A DNA stretch of 64,000 nucleotides from Acidihalobacter prosperus (GTDB lineage Bacteria; Pseudomonadota; Gammaproteobacteria; DSM-5130; Acidihalobacteraceae), in NCBI RefSeq assembly GCF_000754095.2, contig NZ_JQSG02000002.1, positions 465,585-529,584 of the forward strand, read 5' to 3'. Below the pieces are notes generated by a model. It was not told the origin of the DNA, made no database searches, and was given only the letters and a program-made list of their open reading frames with translations. The number at the start of each line of letters is the position of its first letter. Within the stretch, counting starts at the first letter, position 1. The position numbers were made by a program, and so were the translations under genes. Below are positions 23,889 to 32,152 of this stretch, one piece after another.

Positions 23889-24455
23889 TCAGGTCTGAGG
23901 CAGCGTGACGCCTCGCTGGCCCTGGTACTTGCCGCCGCGATCCTTGTACGACACCTCGCAGACCTCATCCGACTCCAGAAAGAGCATCTGGGCGACGCCT
24001 TCGTTGGCGTAGATCTTGGCCGGCAACGGCGTGGTGTTGGAAAACTCCAGGGTCACATGGCCCTCCCACTCGGGTTCGAGCGGGGTGACGTTGACGATGA
24101 TGCCGCAGCGCGCGTAGGTCGACTTGCCGAGGCAGATGGTGAGCACGTTGCGCGGGATGCGGAAGTACTCGACCGTGCGCGCGAGCGCGAAGGAGTTGGG
24201 CGGGATGATGCACACGTCGGACTGCACGTCGACGAAGCTGTTCTGGTCGAAGCCCTTGGGATCGACGATGGCCGAGTTGATGTTGGTGAAGATCTTGAAC
24301 TCGTCGGCGCAGCGCACGTCGTAGCCGTAGCTGGAGGTGCCGTAGGACACGATGCGCTGCTCGCCGCTGTGGCGGACCTGGCCGGGCTCGAAGGGTTCGA
24401 TCATGCCGTGGTCTTCGGCCATGCGGCGGATCCAGCGGTCGGACTTGATGGACAT
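23889..24455 (-). CDS. dcd: dCTP deaminase
   Basis: ATG at 24455 gives 188 aa, the usual length. Family segments are clear: [33 protein letters not shown] (with the general acid/base region following), [20 protein letters not shown] and [19 protein letters not shown]. The enzyme converts dCTP to dUTP in the cytosol, feeding dTMP synthesis. It follows apbC by about 44 bases on the same strand and is probably co-transcribed with it, a pairing seen in other gammaproteobacteria. Confidence 0.95.
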   Translation of the reverse strand: MSIKSDRWIRRMAEDHGMIEPFEPGQVRHSGEQRIVSYGTSSYGYDVRCADEFKIFTNINSAIVDPKGFDQNSFVDVQSDVCIIPPNSFALARTVEYFRIPRNVLTICLGKSTYARCGIIVNVTPLEPEWEGHVTLEFSNTTPLPAKIYANEGVAQMLFLESDEVCEVSYKDRGGKYQGQRGVTLPQT

Positions 24456-24499
24456 GCGTCGGCTCCGGGCCAGGGCGGCGCCGGAGCGCCGCGTGACGG

Positions 24500-25591
24500 T
24501 CAGCTGTTCTGGATCACAATGTTGGGGAACTTGCTGCTGTAGTCCTTGGACTGGCGGGCAAGTTGCGCGGCCGTGCGACGTGCGATGTCGCGATAGATCT
24601 CGGCAACGCGTCCGTCCGGATCGGCGACCACGGTCGGCTTGCCGCCATCCGCCTGCTCGCGGATACGGATGTCGAGCGGCAGCGCGCCCAGCAGTTCGAC
24701 GTTGTAGTCCTCCGACATGCGCTGGCCGCCGCCCTCGCCGAAGATGCGCTCCTCGTGGCCGCAGTTCGAGCAGATGTGGATGCTCATGTTCTCCACGATG
24801 CCGAGCACCGGCACCTCGACCTTCTCGAACATCTTCAGACCCTTGCGCGCATCCAGCAGGGCGATGTCCTGCGGCGTGGTGACGATGACCGCGCCGCTGA
24901 CCGGAATCTTCTGCGACAGCGTGAGCTGGATGTCGCCGGTGCCCGGCGGCAGATCGATCACGAGGTAGTCGAGCTCGCCCCAGCGGGTTTCGGAAAGCAG
25001 CTGCTCCAGCGCCTGGGTCACCATCGGACCGCGCCAGATCATCGGCGTCTCCTCCTCGATGAGGAAGCCGATGGACATGGCCTTGATGCCGTAATTCTCC
25101 ATCGGTTCGAGCATGCGCCCGTCCTTGGTCTCCGGCTTGCCCTCGATGCCCAGCATGCGCGGCTGGCTGGGGCCGTAGATGTCCGCGTCGAGCAAGCCCA
25201 CGCTGGCGCCCTCGGCGGCCAGGGCCAGGGCAAGGTTCACCGCAGTGGTGGACTTGCCCACGCCGCCCTTGCCGGAGGCGACGGCAATGATGTTCTTGAT
25301 TCCGGCCAGCGGCTTGAGGTTGCGCTGCACGGCGTGCGAGACGATGGACCATTTCACGTCGACCTCGACCCGCTCGACGCCGGCAATGCGACCGACGCAT
25401 TCGCCGATCTCGGCCTGGATGGCCGGCACGCGCTCCCTGGCGGGATAGCCGAGCACCACATCGACGGCCACGCGCGCCCCTTCGATGCGGATGTCGCGGA
25501 TCTGGCCGGCAGCGACCCGGTCCTTTTCGAGATAGGGATCCTGAATTTCCTTCAGGGCGGTTTCGACCTGCAAACGGGATACGTCAGCCAT
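24500..25591 (-). CDS. apbC: Iron-sulfur cluster carrier ATPase ApbC/Mrp
   Basis: Start at [10 protein letters not shown] (25591) has GGAGG ten bases upstream, giving 363 aa; a longer frame runs into the metG promoter region. An N-terminal MIP18-like domain (about 1-85) is followed by a Mrp-type P-loop, [17 protein letters not shown]. The dimer-interface cysteines needed to hold the [4Fe-4S] cluster are in [10 protein letters not shown] (C-x2-C). It assembles or transfers Fe-S clusters in the cytosol. It is divergent from metG, separated by about 180 bases. Confidence 0.94.
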   Translation of the reverse strand: MADVSRLQVETALKEIQDPYLEKDRVAAGQIRDIRIEGARVAVDVVLGYPARERVPAIQAEIGECVGRIAGVERVEVDVKWSIVSHAVQRNLKPLAGIKNIIAVASGKGGVGKSTTAVNLALALAAEGASVGLLDADIYGPSQPRMLGIEGKPETKDGRMLEPMENYGIKAMSIGFLIEEETPMIWRGPMVTQALEQLLSETRWGELDYLVIDLPPGTGDIQLTLSQKIPVSGAVIVTTPQDIALLDARKGLKMFEKVEVPVLGIVENMSIHICSNCGHEERIFGEGGGQRMSEDYNVELLGALPLDIRIREQADGGKPTVVADPDGRVAEIYRDIARRTAAQLARQSKDYSSKFPNIVIQNS

Positions 25592-25772
25592 CGCGTACGT
25601 GCCTCCAAGAATCGTGTCAGGGCCGGGCGACCCAAGCTGCGGGCGATTGTACACCATGCCCCCGCCCCCCGATAAACCGCATGAATGCAGGGTTTGCGAC
25701 CACGCGCGCATGGCCCGTCGGCGCCGGACCTGATATGTTTACAGGCTTTTCGAAACGCGGACGAGCCATCCC

Positions 25773-27788
25773 ATGACGCGCGACATCCTGGTCACCAGCG
25801 CCCTGCCCTACGCCAACGGATCGATTCATATCGGTCATCTGGTGGAATACATCCAGACCGACATCTGGGTACGCTTCCAGCGCATGCGCGGACACCGCTG
25901 TTTCTATGTCGGCGCAGACGACGCGCACGGCACCCCGATCATGCTGCGCGCCCAGGGCGAGGGCATCACGCCCGAGGCGCTGATCGAACGCGTCGGCGTG
26001 GAACACCGCGCGGACTTCGACGATTTCGGCATCAGCTTCGACAACTACTACAGCACCCACTCGCCCGAAAACCGCGCCTTCGCCTCCGACATCTATCTGA
26101 AGCTGCGCGACGCCGGACATATCGCGCGGCGCACCATCAGCCAGTTCTACGACCCCGAGCAGAAGATGTTTCTGCCCGACCGCTTCATCAAGGGCGGTTG
26201 CCCGCGCTGCGGCGCGCCGGACCAGTATGGCGACAACTGCGAGGTCTGCGGCGCGACCTACGACGCCGCCGAACTCAAGGACCCGCGCTCGGTGCTCAGC
26301 GGCGCCACGCCGGTTAAGAAGGACTCGGAGCATTATTTCTTCCGGCTGTCCGATTTCGAGGACATGTTGCGCAAGTTCGTGCGCGGCGCCACGCAGACCG
26401 AAGTCGCGAACAAGATGAACGAGTGGCTGTCCACCGGCCTGAACGACTGGGACATCTCGCGCGACGCGCCCTATTTCGGCTTCGAGATTCCCGATGCGCC
26501 GGGCAAGTATTTCTACGTCTGGCTGGATGCGCCCATCGGCTATATGGCGAGCTTCAAGCAGCTCTGCGCGCGGCTGGGGCTGGAATTCGACGACTGGTGG
26601 AAGGCTGACGCCAAATCCGAGCTCTATCACTTCATCGGCAAGGACATCCTGCGTTTCCACACCCTGTTCTGGCCGGCCATGCTCAAGGGCGCCGGGCTGC
26701 GCATACCGACCGCCATCTACGCGCACGGCTTCCTCACCGTGGACGGGCAGAAAATGTCCAAGTCGCGCGGCACCTTCATCAAGGCGCGCACCTATCTGGA
26801 TCACCTCGACGCCGAGTACCTGCGCTACTACTTCGCGGCCAAGCTCGGCGCCGGCGTCGACGACCTCGACCTCAACCTCGAGGACTTCACCGCGCGCGTG
26901 AACGCCGACCTCGTCGGCAAAGTGGTCAACATCGCCAGCCGCACCGCCTCGTTCATCGCCAAGCGCTTCGACGGCAAGCTGTCCGACACCCTGCCCGAAC
27001 CCGACATGTACGCCTCCTTCGCCGCCTCGCGCGACGAGATCGCCGAACACTACGAACGTCGCGAATTCGGTCAGGCCATGCGCAAGATCATGGGACTGGC
27101 CGACCGCGCCAACCAGTACATCGACGAAAACAAGCCGTGGGTGCTGATCAAGGACCCGGAGCGGGCCGCCTCGGTCCAGGGCACCTGCACCCAGGGGCTC
27201 AACCTGTTCCGCGTGATCGTGAGCTTCCTCAAGCCCGTGCTGCCGCGCGTCGCCGGGAAGACCGAAGCCTTCTTCGGCGCCGGCGAACTGGCCTGGGACG
27301 ACATCGCCGAACCGCTGCTCGCGCGCCGCATCAACGCCTTCGAGCCGCTCATGACCCGCATCGAGCCCGCCGCCATCGAGGCCATGATCGAGGCCTCCAG
27401 GGAAGACCTGCAGGCCGCCGCGCCCAAGCCCACGGGGCCGCTGGCCGACGATCCGATCCGTGACGAGATCGCCTACGACGACTTCGCCAAGCTCGACCTG
27501 CGCGTCGCGCGCATCGTCAAGGCCGAGCACGTCGAGGGCGCCGAGAAGCTGCTGCGCCTGACCCTCGATCTCGGCGGCGAGACGCGCAACGTATTCGCCG
27601 GCATCAAGTCGGCCTACGCACCCGAGGACCTGGAAGGCCGGCTCACCGTCATGGTCGCCAACCTCGCCCCGCGCAAGATGCGCTTCGGCGTGTCCGAGGG
27701 CATGGTGCTGGCCGCCGGCCCCGGCGGAAAGGACCTGTTCGTTCTCAATCCGGACGAAGGCGCGGAACCGGGCATGCGCGTGAAATGA
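25773..27788 (+). CDS. metG: Methionyl-tRNA synthetase
   Basis: This 671-aa enzyme of class I has the HIGH motif in [16 protein letters not shown], the zinc knuckle [17 protein letters not shown] (four cysteines) and KMSKS in [11 protein letters not shown]. The anticodon-binding helical bundle is at about 390-545. A C-terminal tRNA-binding (EMAP/Trbp111-like) domain runs from about 570 ([20 protein letters not shown]). The full E. coli-type architecture is present. It charges tRNA-Met and initiator tRNA. Confidence 0.97.
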   Translation: MTRDILVTSALPYANGSIHIGHLVEYIQTDIWVRFQRMRGHRCFYVGADDAHGTPIMLRAQGEGITPEALIERVGVEHRADFDDFGISFDNYYSTHSPENRAFASDIYLKLRDAGHIARRTISQFYDPEQKMFLPDRFIKGGCPRCGAPDQYGDNCEVCGATYDAAELKDPRSVLSGATPVKKDSEHYFFRLSDFEDMLRKFVRGATQTEVANKMNEWLSTGLNDWDISRDAPYFGFEIPDAPGKYFYVWLDAPIGYMASFKQLCARLGLEFDDWWKADAKSELYHFIGKDILRFHTLFWPAMLKGAGLRIPTAIYAHGFLTVDGQKMSKSRGTFIKARTYLDHLDAEYLRYYFAAKLGAGVDDLDLNLEDFTARVNADLVGKVVNIASRTASFIAKRFDGKLSDTLPEPDMYASFAASRDEIAEHYERREFGQAMRKIMGLADRANQYIDENKPWVLIKDPERAASVQGTCTQGLNLFRVIVSFLKPVLPRVAGKTEAFFGAGELAWDDIAEPLLARRINAFEPLMTRIEPAAIEAMIEASREDLQAAAPKPTGPLADDPIRDEIAYDDFAKLDLRVARIVKAEHVEGAEKLLRLTLDLGGETRNVFAGIKSAYAPEDLEGRLTVMVANLAPRKMRFGVSEGMVLAAGPGGKDLFVLNPDEGAEPGMRVK

Positions 27789-27831
27789 GGCGCGGCGGGG
27801 CCGACACGTCCAAACCAAGGAGGAACGCCCC

Positions 27832-28548
27832 ATGAGCAAAACCCAACCCCTGGCCATCGTCGCCGGCGTGGGCCCCGGCCTTGGCGCCGCGCTGTGCCGA
27901 CAGCTCAGCGCGGACGGCTATGCCGTGGTCGGCCTCGCGCGCACCCGCCACTACACCGACGAACTGGCTGCGGAACTCCAGGCGCGCGGCGCCGACGCGC
28001 TCATGCTGGCCTGCGATCTCACCGACGAAACGGCGGTGCGTTCGGCGCTGAGCGAGGCCGTGGAACGCTTCGGCCCGCCCGAGGTGCTGGTCTACAACGC
28101 CGGGGCCATCGCCATGCACGCCTTCGCCGAGACGCCCGTGGAGGATTTCGACCGCCTGTGGGCGATCAACTGCCGCGGGGCCTTCCTGTGCGCCCGCGAG
28201 GTCGTGCCGCCCATGCTGGCCCGCGGCCGGGGCTGCATCCTGTTCACCGGCGCCAGCGCCGCGACCAAGCCGGCCGCCCGTTTTGCCGCCTTCGGCGCCG
28301 CCAAGTTCGCGCTGCGCGGCATGGCCCAGTCCATGGCCCGCGAACTCGGCCCGCAGGGCATCCACGTCGCGCACGTGATCATCGACGGCATGATCCTGAC
28401 ACCCAAAAACCGCAGCCGGCCCGGCGTCAGCGCGGACAACGCCCTGGACCCGGATGCCATCGCCCGCACCTATCTGGCACTCATCCACCAGGACCGCTCC
28501 GCCTGGACGCAGGAGATCGACCTGCGCCCCGACGTGGAAAAATTCTGA
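27832..28548 (+). CDS. Short-chain dehydrogenase/reductase with Phe in place of catalytic Tyr
   Basis: This 238-aa Rossmann-fold protein has a glycine motif (VAGVGPGLGAAL), an NAG-equivalent (YNAGA) and catalytic Ser in TGASAATKP. The usual YxxxK reads FGAAK (AAFGAAKFALRG), so the proton-donating tyrosine is missing. A subfamily of SDRs shares this change, so the gene is not necessarily dead. AAGGAGGAA stands eight bases before the ATG. It follows metG at 43 bases and precedes the catabolic block, but a 400-base gap separates it from the transporter. Substrate unknown. Confidence 0.8.
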   Translation: MSKTQPLAIVAGVGPGLGAALCRQLSADGYAVVGLARTRHYTDELAAELQARGADALMLACDLTDETAVRSALSEAVERFGPPEVLVYNAGAIAMHAFAETPVEDFDRLWAINCRGAFLCAREVVPPMLARGRGCILFTGASAATKPAARFAAFGAAKFALRGMAQSMARELGPQGIHVAHVIIDGMILTPKNRSRPGVSADNALDPDAIARTYLALIHQDRSAWTQEIDLRPDVEKF

Positions 28549-28954
28549 GCGCCGCGCAGGCAGGAACGGCATTCAAAACGGCGCACCGATTCGCGGCTGC
28601 CTGTTCTTGAATACGCGCGCGAGCGCAGCTATGCCGCTTCGAATCTCAAGCCCGAGGGACGCGAAGCTCCACATCGGTGCACGAACCAACGATTCCTCGC
28701 GCTTATGGTGCGCACACGCCTCTCACCCCGAGCAATGCCCTGACGGCACGACAGCCGGCAGCCCTCGCCTCGAAAAAATATATCCAAGCAAATAAGTGGG
28801 TTAAAGGCCGAGCCTGGTCATGGACCCGCCGTATGCCACCGTCATGGCATAGAACATGCTCTATTGCTTAGCGCACTAAGCATTAGGACACCGACCTACC
28901 CATGATGACGCATCCCAGCTACGACCGCCCGATACACCGGGACGTGCGCGCAGC
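28549..28954 (+). other. Non-coding region upstream of the catabolic block
   Basis: No gene is evident in about 400 bases. Its 3' part is the likely promoter region of the ABC-transporter operon: an AT-rich stretch at 28780-28800, a sigma-54-like element at 28845-28860 and a perfect short palindrome at 28865-28882. I compared it by eye with the guanidine-I riboswitch, which often precedes DUF1989 genes, and saw no match. Confidence 0.4.
28845..28882 (+). promoter_or_regulatory. Candidate sigma-54 promoter and adjoining palindrome
   Basis: TGGCATAGAACATGCT (28845-28860) has GG and GC separated by ten bases and a perfect -24 TGGCA; the -12 (ATGCT) deviates from TTGCA. Directly downstream, TGCTTAG-CGCA-CTAAGCA (28865-28882) is a perfect seven-base inverted repeat at the expected transcription start, a possible operator, for example for the MarR regulator of this block. 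Both are single-site readings. Confidence 0.35.
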
Positions 28955-30544
28955 ATGAACTACGACCATCTGCTGCATTACCTTGCCATGCCGGTGTTGT
29001 GGCACGGGCTATGGCTGGCCGTGGTCATCGCCGTCTGTTCGTTCGGCGCCGCGCTCGTGCCCGGACTGCTCGTGGCGATTGCGCGCATGTCCAACAATGC
29101 GCTGCTGCGCGTGCTGCCCGCCCCTTTCATCTGGGTCATGCGCGGCACGCCCGTGTTGCTGCAGCTGCTGTTCTGGTACAACGTCCTGCCATTGCTCGGC
29201 CTGCGCCTGAGCGCACTCATGACCGCGATCCTCGGCCTCGCGCTCAACGAGGTCGCCTTCATGGCGGAAATCTTCCGCGGCGGCCTGCAGTCGGTGAAGC
29301 GCACGCAGCGCGACGCCGCCGCGGCACTCGGGCTGACGCCGTTCATGGTCATGGCCCGCGTCGTGCTGCCGCAGGCGCTCAGGGCCATCGCGCCGGCCAT
29401 GGGCAACGAGGCGATCACGGTCCTGAAAAACACCTCGCTGGCCTCGGTCATCACGGTCGGCGAACTCACGCTGACCAGCGAACAGGTCGTGTCGACGAAC
29501 TTCGAATACGTCGAGGTGTTCACCGCGGCCGGGTTGCTCTACCTGCTCGCCACCACCGCGATCTCCCTCGCGCAGCGGTATTTCGAAAACCGCCTCAACT
29601 ACGAACGCCACACGACCCCGCTGGGCCCTCGCTCCAGTGTCCCGACGGCGGATGCCGTCGGCACGGCGAGCGCCGCCCAAGCGAGGCTCCCCTTGTCCGA
29701 AACCCCGCATCCCGCGGCACGACCGACACCGTCCGGTCAGACCTTCGTGGAGATCAGGCACGTCCGCAAGTCCTTCCACGGCAACCTGATCCTGCGCGAC
29801 ATCACGCTGAAGCTCGACCAGGGCGAAATGGTCTTTCTCATCGGTCCGAGCGGTTCGGGCAAGACGACCCTGCTGCGCACGATCAATCACCTCGAATCCA
29901 TCGACAGCGGCGAGATCCTGGTCGACGGCCAGCACATCGGCTACCGCCAGACGTCCGCCGGCCTGCGCCCCTCGCGCAGCGCCGCCCGCGACCGCGCGCG
30001 GGTCGGCGTCGGCATGGTGTTCCAGCACTTCAACCTGTTCGACCACATGACCGTGCTCGAAAACATCGTCGAGGCGCCGATCCGGGTGCACGGCATCGAC
30101 CGCGCCACGGCCTACCGCGAGGCGCGCGAACTGCTCGCCTGGGCCGGCCTGAGCGAGCACGAACAGCGTTACCCACACCAGCTCTCCGGCGGCCAGCAGC
30201 AGCGCATCGCCATCATCCGCGCCGTCGCCACGCATCCGAAGCTGATCCTGTTCGACGAACCGACCTCCGCGCTCGACCCCGAACTGGTCAACGAGGTGCT
30301 GGTGCTCATGCGCAAGCTGGCCGCCGCCGGCATGACGATGGTCATCGTGAGCCACGAAATCGTGTTCGCGCGCGACTGGGCGGATCGGATCGTGTTCATG
30401 GAAGACGGGCAGATCGTCGAGCAGGGCAGCCCGGACGAGCTCTTCAACCGCCCGAAAAGCGCCCGCACCCGCGCCTTCATCGAACTCGTCGAAGGTCGCC
30501 TGGGCCACCACGCCGAACCCACTCCCATCGAGGCCGCGCCATGA
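28955..30544 (+). CDS. Fused ABC amino-acid-type permease and ATPase
   Basis: This 529-aa protein joins two normally separate subunits. Residues 1-215 are a HisM/GlnP-type permease with about five helices and the EAA-loop (QRDAAAALGLTPFMVMARVV). A Pro/Ala linker spans about 216-262. From about 265 there is an ABC ATPase with Walker A GPSGSGKTTLL, Q-loop VFQHFNLFDHMTVLEN, signature LSGGQQQRIAI, Walker B LILFDEPTSALDPE and the switch His in VIVSHEI. It would form a homodimeric importer with the binding protein at 31239. The DUF1989 gene overlaps its stop by ATGA. Confidence 0.9.
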   Translation: MNYDHLLHYLAMPVLWHGLWLAVVIAVCSFGAALVPGLLVAIARMSNNALLRVLPAPFIWVMRGTPVLLQLLFWYNVLPLLGLRLSALMTAILGLALNEVAFMAEIFRGGLQSVKRTQRDAAAALGLTPFMVMARVVLPQALRAIAPAMGNEAITVLKNTSLASVITVGELTLTSEQVVSTNFEYVEVFTAAGLLYLLATTAISLAQRYFENRLNYERHTTPLGPRSSVPTADAVGTASAAQARLPLSETPHPAARPTPSGQTFVEIRHVRKSFHGNLILRDITLKLDQGEMVFLIGPSGSGKTTLLRTINHLESIDSGEILVDGQHIGYRQTSAGLRPSRSAARDRARVGVGMVFQHFNLFDHMTVLENIVEAPIRVHGIDRATAYREARELLAWAGLSEHEQRYPHQLSGGQQQRIAIIRAVATHPKLILFDEPTSALDPELVNEVLVLMRKLAAAGMTMVIVSHEIVFARDWADRIVFMEDGQIVEQGSPDELFNRPKSARTRAFIELVEGRLGHHAEPTPIEAAP

Positions 30545-31140
30545 ACGTCGCAGAACCCGGAGACTTCGTCCTCGCGCCCGCAGGCTGCGTCGCCCTGGCG
30601 CTGCGCGCGGGGCAGTCGCTGCAGATCACCGACCTGGAAGGCCAGCAGGTCGCGGACATCGTCGCCTTCACGCGCCCCGAGCTCGACGACCGCCTGTGGG
30701 TCTCGAACACCGTGCGCCTGAACGGCACCGTGTTCCTGACCGCCGGGCACGTGCTCTATTCGGAGCTCAGCCGGCCGCTGCTGCGCATCGTCGAGGACAC
30801 CTGCGGCCAGCACGACATCCTCGCCGGCTCCTGCAACGCGGAGATCGACAAGGTGCGCTACGGAGTCGACGGCCACCACGGCTGCGTCGAGAACTTCGTC
30901 GAGGCCCTGTCCCCCTGGGGGCTGACGCGGGCGGACATTCCGATGTCCTTCAACGTGTTCATGAACTGCCCCGTCGCCGCAAGCGGAGAGTGGCGCATTG
31001 CCGAACCGGCCTCCAAGCCCGGCGACTTCATCCGCTTCGCCGTCGAGACCGACGTCCTGCTGGCGATCTCCAACTGTCCGCAGGACCTCAACCCCTGCAA
31101 TGCCGGGCACCTGAAGCCGCTCGGCATCACCGTTTCATAA
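30541..31140 (+). CDS. DUF1989 (urea carboxylase-associated family) protein
   Basis: This 199-aa cytosolic protein matches DUF1989: DLEGQQVADIVAF, DRLWVSNTVRLNGTVFL, LLRIVEDTCGQHDILAGSC and FNVFMNCPV. Members are found beside urea/guanidine carboxylase and nitrogen-heterocycle genes; they are thought to bind small amide or guanidino ligands, but no reaction is firmly known to me. It overlaps the ABC fusion by four bases (ATGA) and precedes the binding protein, so it is likely part of the uptake/catabolic operon. Confidence 0.82.
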   Translation: MNVAEPGDFVLAPAGCVALALRAGQSLQITDLEGQQVADIVAFTRPELDDRLWVSNTVRLNGTVFLTAGHVLYSELSRPLLRIVEDTCGQHDILAGSCNAEIDKVRYGVDGHHGCVENFVEALSPWGLTRADIPMSFNVFMNCPVAASGEWRIAEPASKPGDFIRFAVETDVLLAISNCPQDLNPCNAGHLKPLGITVS

Positions 31141-31238
31141 CTACTAAAAGCGCATCGCCAGGTGGAGTTGTTCCCTATGTATGCAACGAAAACCCAAACC
31201 TACGCATCGACTCTTTCAATTGCATCGCGGAGACAGCC

Positions 31239-32054
31239 ATGAGGATCAACAAACGCACACAACGCATCGTCGCCGGCACGCTCGCCCTGCTCGGCCTGGG
31301 CCTGGGCGCCTACTCGATGCCCGCGCAAGCCGCCAAGACCTACGTCATCGCCACCTCGGCGGACTTCCCGCCGTTGAGCTTCCGCTCGCCCAAGGACCCG
31401 GCGAAGATCGTCGGTTTCGAGATGGACATGATCAAGTCCATCGCCAAGCACGCCGGCTGGAAATACAAGATCGTGACCAGCGACTTCAGCGGTCTGATCC
31501 CGGCCGTGCAGAGCGGTCGCGTCGACATGGTCGTGTCCGACGTGTACCACACCGAGGCCCGCCAGAAGATCGTCGACTTCGTCGACTACCTGAAGAACGG
31601 CTTCGGCATCATGGTCAGCGCGGCCAACGCCGGCAAGATCAAGTCCTACGCCGACCTGTGCGGCATGGACGTCGGCGTCCTGACCGGTAGCGCCCCCGAG
31701 TTGCAGGCGGTCCAGGCCGCCAGCGAGGCGAACTGCACCTCCAAGGGCAAGCCGGCCATCAAGCCGCGTTCCTATCCCGCGGTGGCACAGGAACTGCCGC
31801 AGCTGGAGAACGGCCGTCTCGGCGGCATCTTCGAGAGCGTCAGCACGCTGGGCTACGTCGAGACGCAGAATCCGGGCAAGTTCCACATCGCCGTCATCGA
31901 CCCCGACACCACCAACGCCGGCATCGTGCTGAAGAAGGGCAGCCCGCTGGTGGCCGCCGTGCAGAAGCAGATGCACTGGTATCTCGGTTCGGCCGCCGCC
32001 AAGGCGGATGCGAAGCGCTGGGGCCTGCCGGTCAGCACGCTGCTCGCACCGTAA
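31239..32054 (+). CDS. ABC transporter substrate-binding protein (family 3, amino-acid type)
   Basis: ATG at 31239 with GGAGA eight bases before it gives 271 aa. The signal peptide is LALLGLGLGAYSMPAQA-AK. The mature protein is an SBP family 3 fold: VIATSADFPPLSF, GFEMDMIKSIAKHAGW, VDMVVSDVYHTEARQKIVDF, then a second lobe with a cysteine pair in DLCGMDV and SEANCTS. It should deliver a small amine or amino-acid-like ligand to the fused permease/ATPase upstream. The ligand is unknown, but the operon context suggests a nitrogen heterocycle or its amide. Confidence 0.88.
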   Translation: MRINKRTQRIVAGTLALLGLGLGAYSMPAQAAKTYVIATSADFPPLSFRSPKDPAKIVGFEMDMIKSIAKHAGWKYKIVTSDFSGLIPAVQSGRVDMVVSDVYHTEARQKIVDFVDYLKNGFGIMVSAANAGKIKSYADLCGMDVGVLTGSAPELQAVQAASEANCTSKGKPAIKPRSYPAVAQELPQLENGRLGGIFESVSTLGYVETQNPGKFHIAVIDPDTTNAGIVLKKGSPLVAAVQKQMHWYLGSAAAKADAKRWGLPVSTLLAP

Positions 32055-32152
32055 GCGGCCGTGGCCGGGCGGCGCGGCGTGAGGCCGTCGCCGCCCGGAC
32101 CGGCAAACGACGTCCCTGACGCCAGGGCACCACGAAGAGGCACGAGAGGCAC

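Noticed and set aside
25617-27857. 746-codon minus-strand ORF opposite metG
   Set aside because: Mirror frame of a highly conserved gene in GC-rich DNA; no motifs.
28549-28954. Guanidine-I riboswitch before the DUF1989-containing operon
   Set aside because: DUF1989 genes are often guanidine-related, but the conserved riboswitch segments are not visible here.
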